DNA from: an uncultured Arenimonas sp.
Lineage (GTDB): Bacteria; Pseudomonadota; Gammaproteobacteria; Xanthomonadales; Xanthomonadaceae
Assembly: GCA_946480565.1 (NCBI GenBank)
Contig: CAMLKR010000004.1
Span: 1-56,628, forward strand
Reading direction: 5' to 3'
DNA length: 56,628 bases
The notes beneath the pieces are model-generated. The model saw only the letters and a program-made list of their open reading frames with translations, was not told the DNA's origin and made no database searches. Positions 26,362 through 34,040 of the stretch are shown in pieces. A program made the position numbers and the translations under genes. How positions within the stretch are numbered: the stretch's first letter is position 1; each line of letters starts with the position of its first letter.

Positions 26362-26586
26362 GGGGGCTGCCGGGTTGAAGTGCGGCGTGCAGGGTCCCAA
26401 AGCCGGCGTGATCGGGGCGTGGCCGGTGGCCGGCAGCTCCACCGCCTCCGCCTAGACACTCGCATAATGTATATTATGTCAATAACGATGATGTGCAGGT
26501 TTCGAGGACACCGGATATTCCCGGAGGCTCCACATCGGGCCGCCGGACAGCCCGCGCCCTGCTCCTGCTCCGGCGGGATCGAACGC
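26362..26586. promoter_or_regulatory. AT-rich island with palindrome upstream of the BLUF gene
   Basis: Around 26457-26500 the sequence turns AT-rich, rare in this window. CATAAT (26463-26468) and ATTATG (26473-26478) form a perfect inverted repeat around GTAT. On the minus strand TTGACA starts directly before it (complement of 26478-26483). This is the likely promoter/operator of the BLUF gene about 100 bases downstream, though no textbook -10 at 16-18 bases is visible. The rest of the gap shows nothing recognisable. Confidence 0.45.
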
Positions 26587-27429
26587 TCAGGACCGCCGGC
26601 GCTTGGCGGCGTACATGGATTGGTCTGCGTGGGCCAGCAAGGCTTCGGCCGTGCGGCCATGTTCGGGGAAACAGGCGATGCCGACGCTGGCATCCAGTCC
26701 GTGCGACTCCACCCCCGGCAGCGGCGTGTCCTTGAGCCGCGTGCGCAGGCTTTCGGCGACCCGCCGGGCCGCGACGGCATCCCGGCAACCCCGCAGCAGG
26801 ACCACGAACTCGTCACCGCCCAGTCGCGCCAACAGGTCGCTCTGCCGCACCCCACGCTGGAGCCGGCTCGCGACCTCCCGCAGCACGCGGTCGCCGGTGT
26901 CGTGGCCGGCGCTATCGTTCACCGCCTTGAAGCCGTCCAGGTCCATGAACAGCAGCGTCAGGCCATCACCCGTCGCGCGGGCATGCTCCAGGGCCGCGTC
27001 CAGTTCGGCCTGCAGGTGAAGGCGGTTCGGCAGCCCGGTCAGGGGATCATGGGTGGCGCGGTGCTGGAGTTCGCTCTCCACCCGGCGCAGCTCGGTCACT
27101 TCGCGGGCGATGCCCACGCGCACGCCATGGGCCGGATGCCAATGCGCGGACCACTGGATGTCGACGTAGTGGCCCGACTTGTGGCGATAGCGGTTGCGGA
27201 AATGGCGCTGGAGGGCGCCGGCCATGACCAGGGCCGCCTGTTCGGCGGTGGTGGCGCGATCGTCTTCGTGCAGCAGTTCGAAGGTCTGCCGTCCGAGCAC
27301 TTCCTCCCGGGTGTAGCCGAGGATGCGTTCGAAGCTGCCGCTGACATAGAGGAAACGCCCGTCGGCGTCGACCACACAGACGGCGTCGGGCAGCAGGTCG
27401 AGCAGCTCACCGGCCGGCGGAAGCGGCAT
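26587..27429 (-). CDS. PAS-GGDEF diguanylate cyclase
   Basis: A 280-residue cytoplasmic signalling enzyme that should make cyclic di-GMP. A PAS domain (residues about 8-118: LLPDAVCVVDADGRFLYVS, GYTREEVLGRQTFELLHEDD) is followed by a GGDEF domain with HDPLTGLPNR, LFMDLDGFKAVND and the intact active site LGGDEFVVLLRG (204-208). An RxxD inhibitory site (RQSD, 195-198) lies five residues before it, so feedback inhibition is likely. The start ATG is one base after the stop of the radical SAM gene, so the two are cotranscribed. Some upstream starts in frame belong to the shadow of that gene. Confidence 0.93.
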   Translation of the reverse strand: MPLPPAGELLDLLPDAVCVVDADGRFLYVSGSFERILGYTREEVLGRQTFELLHEDDRATTAEQAALVMAGALQRHFRNRYRHKSGHYVDIQWSAHWHPAHGVRVGIAREVTELRRVESELQHRATHDPLTGLPNRLHLQAELDAALEHARATGDGLTLLFMDLDGFKAVNDSAGHDTGDRVLREVASRLQRGVRQSDLLARLGGDEFVVLLRGCRDAVAARRVAESLRTRLKDTPLPGVESHGLDASVGIACFPEHGRTAEALLAHADQSMYAAKRRRS

Positions 27430-27430
27430 G

Positions 27431-29872
27431 TCAGGCCCGCTGCTCGACGAAGTTCGGCACCGACCGGCGCCGCGAGGTGCTGGAGGCCAGCTCGAAGAAC
27501 ACCTGGTGGTTGTCGTATTGCTCGATGCGGTGGAAGTCCGCTTCGCACATCCGGTACGGGTCGGTGATCTCCAGCCTGCCCGGCGGATACTCGGCCAGCC
27601 GCCTTGCCGCCGGCGCGCGGCTGCGGACGTTGGCGTCGAAATACGCCGCGAAATCATGGTCCAGCGCGTGCACTTCCGGGAACCGGCGGCCCTCCCCCGG
27701 CATCATCAGCTCGTTGACGCGCAGCGCGGTGCGGAAGCCGGGGTCCATCGCCACGCCCAGTTCGCGCTGCGCGAACGCGGCGATTTCCGCGTAGAACGGC
27801 CCCCAGCCGCCCAGCGCCTGCCGCTCGGCCAGGAAGTTGCGGAACAGCCAGGTGATGGCCGGATAGGCCACCGGCGCTTCGCGCACCTTGCGCGCGATGG
27901 CGTGGATAAGCTCGGTGGCGGCGATGCCGTGCTCCCACTGCAGGAACCGCGCGACGTAGCGCAGCACCGCGTAACCGTCGGCGATGTCGAAGGCGGTCCA
28001 TATCTCCAGCATCTCCGCCAGGTCGGCGGTGCTGTAGCTGGCGGTCGAGACCAGGTACTGCTGCGGATCGACCCGGATCTGGTTCTCGCGCAGGTAGTCG
28101 GGGTCCGACATCGGGCTGTTGGGCAGCAGCTGGGTGCGGTAGGCCTTCACCCCGACGTCGTCGTCGAAGTAGTACTGCAGGTCGCCCTTGAAGCTGGCGA
28201 TGGTGGCGCCCGGCAGCCCGATCATCAGGTCGGTGGACAGCGGCAGGTTCTCGCGCCGGAAGATCTCGCCCAGTTCGTCGTATTTTTTGGTCTTGATGTT
28301 GTCGCGACGGATCACCGCCAGCGTGGTCGGGTCGGTGGTCTGGATCGAGATGATGCCTTGGCTGCAGATGCCGGCGCGGGCAAAGACCTTGACGATCTCG
28401 GCGATCTTCTCCGTCGCGTTCTTCGGATAGTTCACCACCACTTCGCGCGGGTAGCCGTACTTCGCCTTCGTCGCCGCCACGTGTTCGGCGATGTCGACGT
28501 CGCGTTTGAAGATGCCGAAGTTGGCGTCGGCGATCCACAGCACGCGGATGCGCTGGCGGCCGATCCAGTCGATCTCGGCCTTCACCCGCTCCAGGTCGAA
28601 GCTGCGGATCTTCTGCTGCGTGGCCGATCCCCAGTCGCAGAAGGTGCAGGCGTAGGGGCAGCCGCGGTTGGTTTCAAGGATCGCGGCGACCACCTTGCCG
28701 CCGTAGTGGTTGAACATGCCCGACAGATAGGGCGACGGCAGCTCGTCCATCGCGGCCAGTCGATTCCGCTCGGTCGTGCGCACGATCCGGTCCCCGCACC
28801 GGAAGGTCAGGCCCGCGACCTCGGCCAGCGCCTGCACGCCCTGCCCCTTGGCCAGTGCCTGCAGCAATTCGACCAGGGTCGCCTCGCCCTCGCCGCGCAC
28901 CACCACGTCCACGTGCGGATTGGCCTGCATGTGCCGCTGGCAGGCCTCTTCGTACTTGGGCGCGCTGGGGCCGCCGTGGATCGTGAGGTTGCGGGCATCG
29001 GCGGCCTTGGCGGCGGCCGACAGGCCGCGGTTGTACTCGTGCGACCACATGTAGTTCGAGAACAGCCACAGGCCCGGCCCGAAGCGGCGGTACAGCGCCT
29101 GCATCTGGTCGGCGCCCACCGAGACGATCGGCAGCGGCTGGTAGTGCCTGAGCAGTTCGCCGCCGTCGTGCGCCATCAGGTGCGCACGCAGCATGCCCAG
29201 CGCCAGCGGCAGATGGTCGGCGTGGTGGGTGACGAAATAGATCGGCGTACGGCCGTCGGGCGTCAGCCCGGCCCAGGGGTCGCCCTCGCCCAAGTGCACG
29301 GCTTCGGCTTCGATCGGTGACGCGGCGGCGGCCGGCCTGGCGCGGGTCGCGGTGGTCGGCACCAGCAGTCCCGCGGCCAGCAGCTGCGCCAGTCCGGCGC
29401 GGGCGCGGGCTTCGTCGAAGCTGCCGGGCGCAAGGCCCGACAGCAGTTCCGTCACGGCCCTGCCCTCGCCCGCCGCCAGCAGGCGCAGGGCCAGCGGCGT
29501 CGGCAGACGGCAGTAGGCCTGTAGCGAGGGACTCCAGGCGAGGAACTCGCGTTCGCCCGGGAACAGGCAGGTCTGGCCGAGCAGCCGCAGATGGCTCGGA
29601 AGATCGGAAATGGACGGGTGCTGGGAGGGAAGGTCGATCGCGTCGGGGAACGCGACCGGTCCGGGGCCCGCAACCAGCAGCCCGGCCTCGCGCAGGTCAC
29701 GCAGCTCTTCCGCCGGCAGCTGCGCGGGGTCCAGGCCTCCGAGCAGATCGCCCAGGCGTTCGACCGAGCGGGCGGCCAGCACGCGCGGCCGCGCCTGGGC
29801 CGGCAGCCAGGCCAGCAGTTGCCCACGTCGGGTGCTGATCCGCAGGGCGGGATCCAGCCTTGGAGTCGTCAT
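27431..29872 (-). CDS. B12-binding-like radical SAM protein with duplicated N-terminal helical domain
   Basis: An 813-residue protein. Residues about 10-68 and 108-171 look like two related winged-helix-type units (QLLAWLPAQARPRVL and LREAGLLV; EFLAWSPSLQAYCRL and LLAAGLLVP). Residues about 210-340 resemble a cobalamin-binding Rossmann domain (IHGGPSAPKYEEA, VVVRGEGEATLVELL) but lack DxHxxG. The radical SAM barrel has CPYACTFC (Cys405, 409, 412), then WIADANFGI and LSTDLMIGLPG. A conserved C-terminal region of about 150 residues follows. The reaction is unknown; peptide or small-molecule modification are options. It is coupled to the PAS-GGDEF gene. The ATG at 29872 is preferred over one at 29971. 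Confidence 0.85.
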   Translation of the reverse strand: MTTPRLDPALRISTRRGQLLAWLPAQARPRVLAARSVERLGDLLGGLDPAQLPAEELRDLREAGLLVAGPGPVAFPDAIDLPSQHPSISDLPSHLRLLGQTCLFPGEREFLAWSPSLQAYCRLPTPLALRLLAAGEGRAVTELLSGLAPGSFDEARARAGLAQLLAAGLLVPTTATRARPAAAASPIEAEAVHLGEGDPWAGLTPDGRTPIYFVTHHADHLPLALGMLRAHLMAHDGGELLRHYQPLPIVSVGADQMQALYRRFGPGLWLFSNYMWSHEYNRGLSAAAKAADARNLTIHGGPSAPKYEEACQRHMQANPHVDVVVRGEGEATLVELLQALAKGQGVQALAEVAGLTFRCGDRIVRTTERNRLAAMDELPSPYLSGMFNHYGGKVVAAILETNRGCPYACTFCDWGSATQQKIRSFDLERVKAEIDWIGRQRIRVLWIADANFGIFKRDVDIAEHVAATKAKYGYPREVVVNYPKNATEKIAEIVKVFARAGICSQGIISIQTTDPTTLAVIRRDNIKTKKYDELGEIFRRENLPLSTDLMIGLPGATIASFKGDLQYYFDDDVGVKAYRTQLLPNSPMSDPDYLRENQIRVDPQQYLVSTASYSTADLAEMLEIWTAFDIADGYAVLRYVARFLQWEHGIAATELIHAIARKVREAPVAYPAITWLFRNFLAERQALGGWGPFYAEIAAFAQRELGVAMDPGFRTALRVNELMMPGEGRRFPEVHALDHDFAAYFDANVRSRAPAARRLAEYPPGRLEITDPYRMCEADFHRIEQYDNHQVFFELASSTSRRRSVPNFVEQRA

Positions 29873-29950
29873 CGTGCCGCCATGAAACGGGATTGCCGGA
29901 GCATAGGTGACTTGCCGCGGTCTAAAAAGGGTCGGGGCGTGCCAGGGGCC

Positions 29951-29981
29951 TTGACCTTGACCCCGGGGCAAACCCCAGCTT
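29951..29981 (+). promoter_or_regulatory. CueR-type promoter element before copL
   Basis: TTGACCTTG-N9-CAAA (29951-29972) has the same layout as the copA promoter element at 33984. A TTGACC -35 overlaps the left arm of the dyad, and CAGCTT lies 19 bases downstream as a poor -10, the long spacing MerR-family activators correct. The central CCCCGGGG is palindromic. A second feature, TACACT at 30024-30029, sits exactly 7 bases before the copL ATG. Confidence 0.5.
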
Positions 29982-30035
29982 GCGGGTTCACGGCGCCGGG
30001 ACGCCGAGCCCTCGCTTTGGGTTTACACTTTCGCC

Positions 30036-30398
30036 ATGTCGCTGACCGCCTTGTTCGCCCGCTGCCTGCTTGCCCTGGCCCTCGTGGCCAACGGGTTGCC
30101 GGCCATGGCGGTGCCGGCGGACATCGAAAGCCGGACCGAAGCCGCGGTGTCCGCGCCCTGCCACGACGCAGCCGGCGCTTCCCTTGCATCCGGACCCGCC
30201 GCGCCCTCGCCGACTTCGCTTGACTGCTGTGAAGGCGGCGACTGCGCCTGCAGCTGCCTGCATCATGCGCCGCTGGTGCTGGTCCTTGCGGCCGTTTCCA
30301 ACGTCGCGCCGCCGCACGAACGCGGCCTGCCCGCGCCTGCGGGCATTACGCCCGGGCCGCAGCGATCGCCTTCGCTCAGGCCTCCGATCCTCGGCTGA
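30036..30398 (+). CDS. copL: CopL-family cysteine-rich copper regulatory protein
   Basis: A 120-residue exported protein: a signal peptide (SLTALFARCLLALALVANGLP, cleavage near AMA), then a short region with the cysteine cluster LDCCEGGDCACSCLHH and a proline-rich tail. In Xanthomonas, copL is the first gene of copLAB and is needed for copper induction of the genes behind it. Related DUF2946-type Cys-rich upstream reading frames control the next gene through translation. Here it precedes the TolC-like and oxidase genes, with nested hairpins in between. The start could be leaderless, because a TACACT -10 element is 7 bases before the ATG. Confidence 0.85.
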   Translation: MSLTALFARCLLALALVANGLPAMAVPADIESRTEAAVSAPCHDAAGASLASGPAAPSPTSLDCCEGGDCACSCLHHAPLVLVLAAVSNVAPPHERGLPAPAGITPGPQRSPSLRPPILG

Positions 30399-30408
30399 GC
30401 CTTTGCCT

Positions 30409-30469
30409 GGCGGATCACCGCCGGGACGTCCCCTTATGCAGTCCCGGCCTCCGGCCCGGGTCCCGGCCT
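30409..30469 (+). promoter_or_regulatory. Candidate attenuator with duplicated stem arm between copL and the TolC-like gene
   Basis: GGCGG/CCGCC (30409-30413, 30418-30422) forms a small hairpin. CCGGGAC (30421-30427) can pair with GTCCCGG at 30441-30447 or with the second copy at 30460-30466, because GTCCCGGCCT is duplicated exactly (30441-30450 and 30460-30469). This allows mutually exclusive structures between the copL stop and the downstream ribosome-binding site at 30490. Confidence 0.45.
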
Positions 30470-30500
30470 GTCCGGGTGTCGAACCATCGTGGAGCCTGTC

Positions 30501-32114
30501 ATGACATCTTCCCCCGCCCGCGCCCTGTCCGCGCTGGCCCTTGCGGCCGCACTCGGCGGCTGCGCGACGCTCGCGCCGCAGCCGCGCGGCGACGATCTTT
30601 CGCCCCTGCTGCAGGAACGCGGCGGCCCGGCCCTGGATTGGTCGGCGGTGGGCACGCCGGCGGCCGAACGCCAGGCCATCGGCCAGTGGCTCGAGCAGCC
30701 GATGACCCTCGACGCCGCCCTGCGCGTCGCGATGCTGCGCAGCCCGCGCCTGCAGGAGGAATACGCGCGCCAAGGCCTGGCCCGGGCCGAGGTGCTGGAG
30801 GCGGTGCAGATCGAGAACCCGCGGCTGTCGTTCTCGCGGATGTCGCTCGACGGCGGTGGCCACAACCGGACGGCCGGTCTTTCGCTGCCCCTGGTGGACC
30901 TGCTGGTGATGCCTGCACGGGCGCGGCTGGCCGCCACCGACTACGAACGCGCCCGCTTCGATGTCGCCGCGGCGGTGCTGGGCGTGGTCGCCGAGGTCGA
31001 GGCCGCGTGGTACTCCCACGTCACCGCGCGCCAGGTCGCCGCGATGCGCGAGGCCGTGGCCGAGGGTGCCGCGGCCAGCGCCGAACTGGCGCAGCGTTTC
31101 TTCGACGCCGGCAACATCAGCGAGCTGCAGCTGCGCCAGGAACAGGCCGCCGCCAGCGAGGCCCGTATCGCCGCCCTGCACGCCCGCGCCGAAGCCGGCC
31201 GACAGCGCCTGGCGCTGAACGAACTGCTCGGCCTGCGCGGGGACGAGGCGCGCTGGCAGGCCAGCGAGAACCTGCCGCTGCCGGTGCCGGCCGAAGACGA
31301 TCCGGCTGAACTCGCCCGGCTGGCGCGCGAAGGCAACCTGGAGCTGCTGGCCGCGCGCAAGGAGGCCGAAGTGCTGGCCGACGCACTGGGCCTCACCCGC
31401 AAGCTGCGCTGGCTGGGCGGCAGCGAGATCGGTTACGAGCGCGAGACCGAAGCCGACGGACAGCGACTGAAGGGTCCGCACATCGAACTCGAGCTGCCGC
31501 TGTTCAACCAGGGCCAGGCCCGGCTTGCGCGGGCTGAAGCCCAGCTTGCCGGTGCGCTGGCCCGGGTGGCGCGCGCCGAGCTGGCCAGCGAGCACGCGGT
31601 GGGTGCCGGAGCCGAGAACGTGGCGGCGATGCGCGAGGTCGTGGCCCTGCACCGCGAGGCGCTGCTGCCGCAACGCGAGGCCATCGTCGCGCGGCAGCAG
31701 GAGCGCCAGAACTTCATGCTGATCGGCGTGTTCGAGCTGATCCAGGCCAAGGTGTCCGAATACGACGCCTACCAGAGCTACCTGGAGGCGGTGCGCGACT
31801 ACTGGCTGGCCCGGGTCGAGCTGGCGCGCGCCGTCGGCCGGCGCCTGCCCAGCGATGCCGGCATCGGGCCGCGCACGCCCAGCGTGCAGGACATCCTGAC
31901 GCCCGCGCCGGCGACGGATCATTCGGGCCACGGCGGCATGGACCATTCGCAGCACGAGGGCATGGACCACGCGGCGCCGAAGGCCGACGAACATGCCGGC
32001 CACGAAGGCATGGACCACTCCGGCCACGGCACAGACGCTTCGGAAACCGACGACGAAGCCGACGATCAATCCGAGCCCGACGAACACGACCACCACCACG
32101 GAGCCACGCCATGA
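30501..32114 (+). CDS. TolC-family outer-membrane efflux lipoprotein with His/Met-rich copper tail
   Basis: A 537-residue outer-membrane factor. A lipoprotein signal ends in LGGC (Cys 21). Two OEP repeats follow, with long heptad-like helices (FDVAAAVLGVVAEVEAAWYSHVTA and GVFELIQAKVSEYDAYQSYLEAVRDY). The C-terminus then departs from TolC and carries repeated MDHS/GH units (DHSGHGGMDHSQHEGMDH), an acidic stretch and a DHHHG end. Such Met/His repeats are typical of CopB, the outer-membrane copper protein that this operon otherwise lacks. The start at 30501 has GGAG 7 bases upstream; a GTG at 30489 is also in frame. It overlaps the oxidase gene by 4 bases. Confidence 0.9.
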   Translation: MTSSPARALSALALAAALGGCATLAPQPRGDDLSPLLQERGGPALDWSAVGTPAAERQAIGQWLEQPMTLDAALRVAMLRSPRLQEEYARQGLARAEVLEAVQIENPRLSFSRMSLDGGGHNRTAGLSLPLVDLLVMPARARLAATDYERARFDVAAAVLGVVAEVEAAWYSHVTARQVAAMREAVAEGAAASAELAQRFFDAGNISELQLRQEQAAASEARIAALHARAEAGRQRLALNELLGLRGDEARWQASENLPLPVPAEDDPAELARLAREGNLELLAARKEAEVLADALGLTRKLRWLGGSEIGYERETEADGQRLKGPHIELELPLFNQGQARLARAEAQLAGALARVARAELASEHAVGAGAENVAAMREVVALHREALLPQREAIVARQQERQNFMLIGVFELIQAKVSEYDAYQSYLEAVRDYWLARVELARAVGRRLPSDAGIGPRTPSVQDILTPAPATDHSGHGGMDHSQHEGMDHAAPKADEHAGHEGMDHSGHGTDASETDDEADDQSEPDEHDHHHGATP

Positions 32115-33424
32115 AGCTCACCCGACGCAACCTGCTGATCGGGGCCGGCGCGGGCCTGGTCACCGGCACCGCCGCCGCGCAATCCGGTGGCCATGAAGGC
32201 CACGCCGCCACGCCGCCGCCCGATGCGGCCCCCTCCCCCGCGACGCGGCGCGCGGGCAAGGTCCGCACGCTCAACGGCTGGTCCCTGCCCCACCGCATGA
32301 ACGGCGGCTTTAAGGAATTCCACCTGGTCGCCGAAGAGTTCGAACACGAATTCGCGCCCGGGTCCAAGGCCGTCTGCTGGGGCTACAACGGCGGCACGCC
32401 GGGCCCCACCATCGAGGCGGTGGAAGGCGACCGCGTGCGCATCTTCGTCACCAACCGGCTGAAGGAAGCGACCACCATCCACTGGCACGGCCTGATCCTG
32501 CCCAGCGGCATGGACGGCGTCGGCGGCCTCAGCCAGCCGAAGATCCAGCCCGGCGAGACCTTCGCCTACGAGTTCACGCTCAAGCAGCACGGCACCCATA
32601 TGTATCACCCGCATGCCGACGAGATGGTGCAGATGGCGATGGGCATGATGGGCCTGTTCATCATCCACCCGCGTGGCGGCGACCACGTGGACCGCGACTA
32701 CGCCCTGCTGCTGCACAACTTCGCCCTGCACCCGGGCACGCGCCGGCCGGATCCGGCGGTGATGCAGGACTTCGACCTGTGGACCTTCAACTCCAAGGTC
32801 TACCCGGCGATCGAGCCGATGGTGGCGCGCACCGGCGAACGCGTGCGCATCCGGGTCGGCAACCTGAGCATGTGGAACCACCCGATCCATTTGCACGGCG
32901 TGCAGTTCGAGGTCACCGGTTCCGACGGCGGCCGCTGGCCGAAGGCGCTGTGGCGGCGCGAGGTCACCGAGATCGTCGGCGTCGGCCAGATGCGCGACAT
33001 TGAGTTCGACGCCATCGCCGGCGACTGGGCCTTCCACTGCCACATGTCGCACCACACGATGGGGCCGATGGGCCACGAGATCCCGAACACGCTGGGCGTG
33101 GACCAGTCGGGCGTGGAGGAGAAGATCCGCCGGATGCTGCCGGGCTACATGGCCATGGGCCAGCACGGCATGTCCGAACACCAGGAACACACCGACAGCG
33201 GCCACATGGCCGGCCCCGAGAACACGCTGGCGATGATGGCCGGCAAGGGCCCGTTCGGGAACATCGAGATGGGCGGCATGTTCACCGTGATGAAGGTGCG
33301 CGACGACCAGCCGCCCGGCGATTTCAGCGATCCGGGCTGGTACCGCAATCCGCCCGGCACCGTCGCGCGCCGGGTCAGCAGTGATCCGTCCTTCGGCGCG
33401 CCCGTGCGCCGCAAACCTGCCTGA
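32111..33424 (+). CDS. Tat-exported multicopper oxidase
   Basis: A 437-residue periplasmic oxidase that probably oxidises Cu(I) to the less toxic Cu(II). The N-terminus has a twin-arginine signal (LTRRNLLIGAGAGLVTG). Copper-site motifs are HWHG, HMYHPHADE, NHPIHLHG and HCHMSHHTMGPM, which fits HCHxxxHxxxxM including the axial methionine of the type 1 site. A Met/His-rich stretch (MAMGQHGMSEHQEH) follows near the C-terminus. It is shorter than Xanthomonas CopA oxidases. It is coupled to the TolC-like gene and followed 10 bases later by the DUF411 gene. Confidence 0.93.
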   Translation: MKLTRRNLLIGAGAGLVTGTAAAQSGGHEGHAATPPPDAAPSPATRRAGKVRTLNGWSLPHRMNGGFKEFHLVAEEFEHEFAPGSKAVCWGYNGGTPGPTIEAVEGDRVRIFVTNRLKEATTIHWHGLILPSGMDGVGGLSQPKIQPGETFAYEFTLKQHGTHMYHPHADEMVQMAMGMMGLFIIHPRGGDHVDRDYALLLHNFALHPGTRRPDPAVMQDFDLWTFNSKVYPAIEPMVARTGERVRIRVGNLSMWNHPIHLHGVQFEVTGSDGGRWPKALWRREVTEIVGVGQMRDIEFDAIAGDWAFHCHMSHHTMGPMGHEIPNTLGVDQSGVEEKIRRMLPGYMAMGQHGMSEHQEHTDSGHMAGPENTLAMMAGKGPFGNIEMGGMFTVMKVRDDQPPGDFSDPGWYRNPPGTVARRVSSDPSFGAPVRRKPA

Positions 33425-33434
33425 GGAGATCCGG

Positions 33435-33929
33435 ATGAACATCGTTTCCGCCGTCCTGCGCGCCGCCGCCTTGGCGGCCCTGCTGTCCGCCGCCGGCGTC
33501 CATTCGCAGTCCGTGCCGGCCGATCGCAGCCCGGCCGAAGTCACCGCGCTGCCGCTCGTCACCGTGCACAAGTCGCCTTACTGCGGCTGCTGCACGCAGT
33601 GGGTCGAGCACCTTCGCGCCGAAGGATTCGCGGTCGAGATCGTCGCGGCGGAGGACCTTCGGCCGGTGAAGCAGCGCGTCGGCGTCCCTCCCGGCAAGGG
33701 CTCATGCCACACCGCCGAGGTGGACGGCTACTTCGTCGAGGGCCACGTGCCCGCCGACGACATCAAGCGCCTGCTGTCCGAGCGGCCCGTCGCGCGCGGC
33801 CTGGCCGTGCCGGGCATGCCGATCGGTTCGCCGGGCATGGAGACTCCGGACGGCCGCGTGCAGCCCTACACCGTGGAGTTGATCGGCAAGGACGGCCAGG
33901 CCACGCCCTATGCGCGGCACGGTGACTAG
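33435..33929 (+). CDS. DUF411-family periplasmic metal-binding protein
   Basis: A 164-residue exported protein with a signal peptide ending near AAGVHSQ. The DUF411 core is VTVHKSPYCGCCTQWVEHLRAEGF, GSCHTAEVDGYFVEGHVPADDIKRLL and GLAVPGMPIGSPGME. The family, sometimes called CopG in copper operons, has a thioredoxin-like fold with a redox CxCC cluster. It is linked to copper or silver resistance. The start at 33435 has GAGGAG just upstream; earlier in-frame starts lie inside the oxidase gene. Confidence 0.9.
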   Translation: MNIVSAVLRAAALAALLSAAGVHSQSVPADRSPAEVTALPLVTVHKSPYCGCCTQWVEHLRAEGFAVEIVAAEDLRPVKQRVGVPPGKGSCHTAEVDGYFVEGHVPADDIKRLLSERPVARGLAVPGMPIGSPGMETPDGRVQPYTVELIGKDGQATPYARHGD

Positions 33930-33983
33930 GCCACGCGGGTTCCAGGCCGGGGCGTCGCAAGGCCCGGCACTCTAGGCCGCCGG

Positions 33984-34014
33984 TTGACCTTGCCATCATG
34001 GCAAGCCCGAGCCT
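33984..34014 (+). promoter_or_regulatory. CueR-type promoter of copA
   Basis: TTGACC (33984-33989) is a -35 element overlapping the perfect dyad CTTGCCAT-C-ATGGCAAG (33989-34005). The -10 (GAGCCT, 34009-34014) lies 19 bases from the -35, the long spacer that MerR-family activators such as CueR correct by bending DNA. The arrangement closely follows known CueR targets. Confidence 0.8.
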
Positions 34015-34040
34015 GCGTGCATCCCATGTAGGAGACCGCC

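Noticed and set aside
26463..26478. AT-rich inverted repeat as the scar of an insertion sequence
   Set aside because: Arms are only six bases, no target duplication or transposase remnant is seen; promoter/operator is a simpler reading.
30024..30029. TACACT as the main copL promoter
   Set aside because: No -35 at 16-18 bases; kept only as a possible leaderless secondary start behind the CueR-type element.
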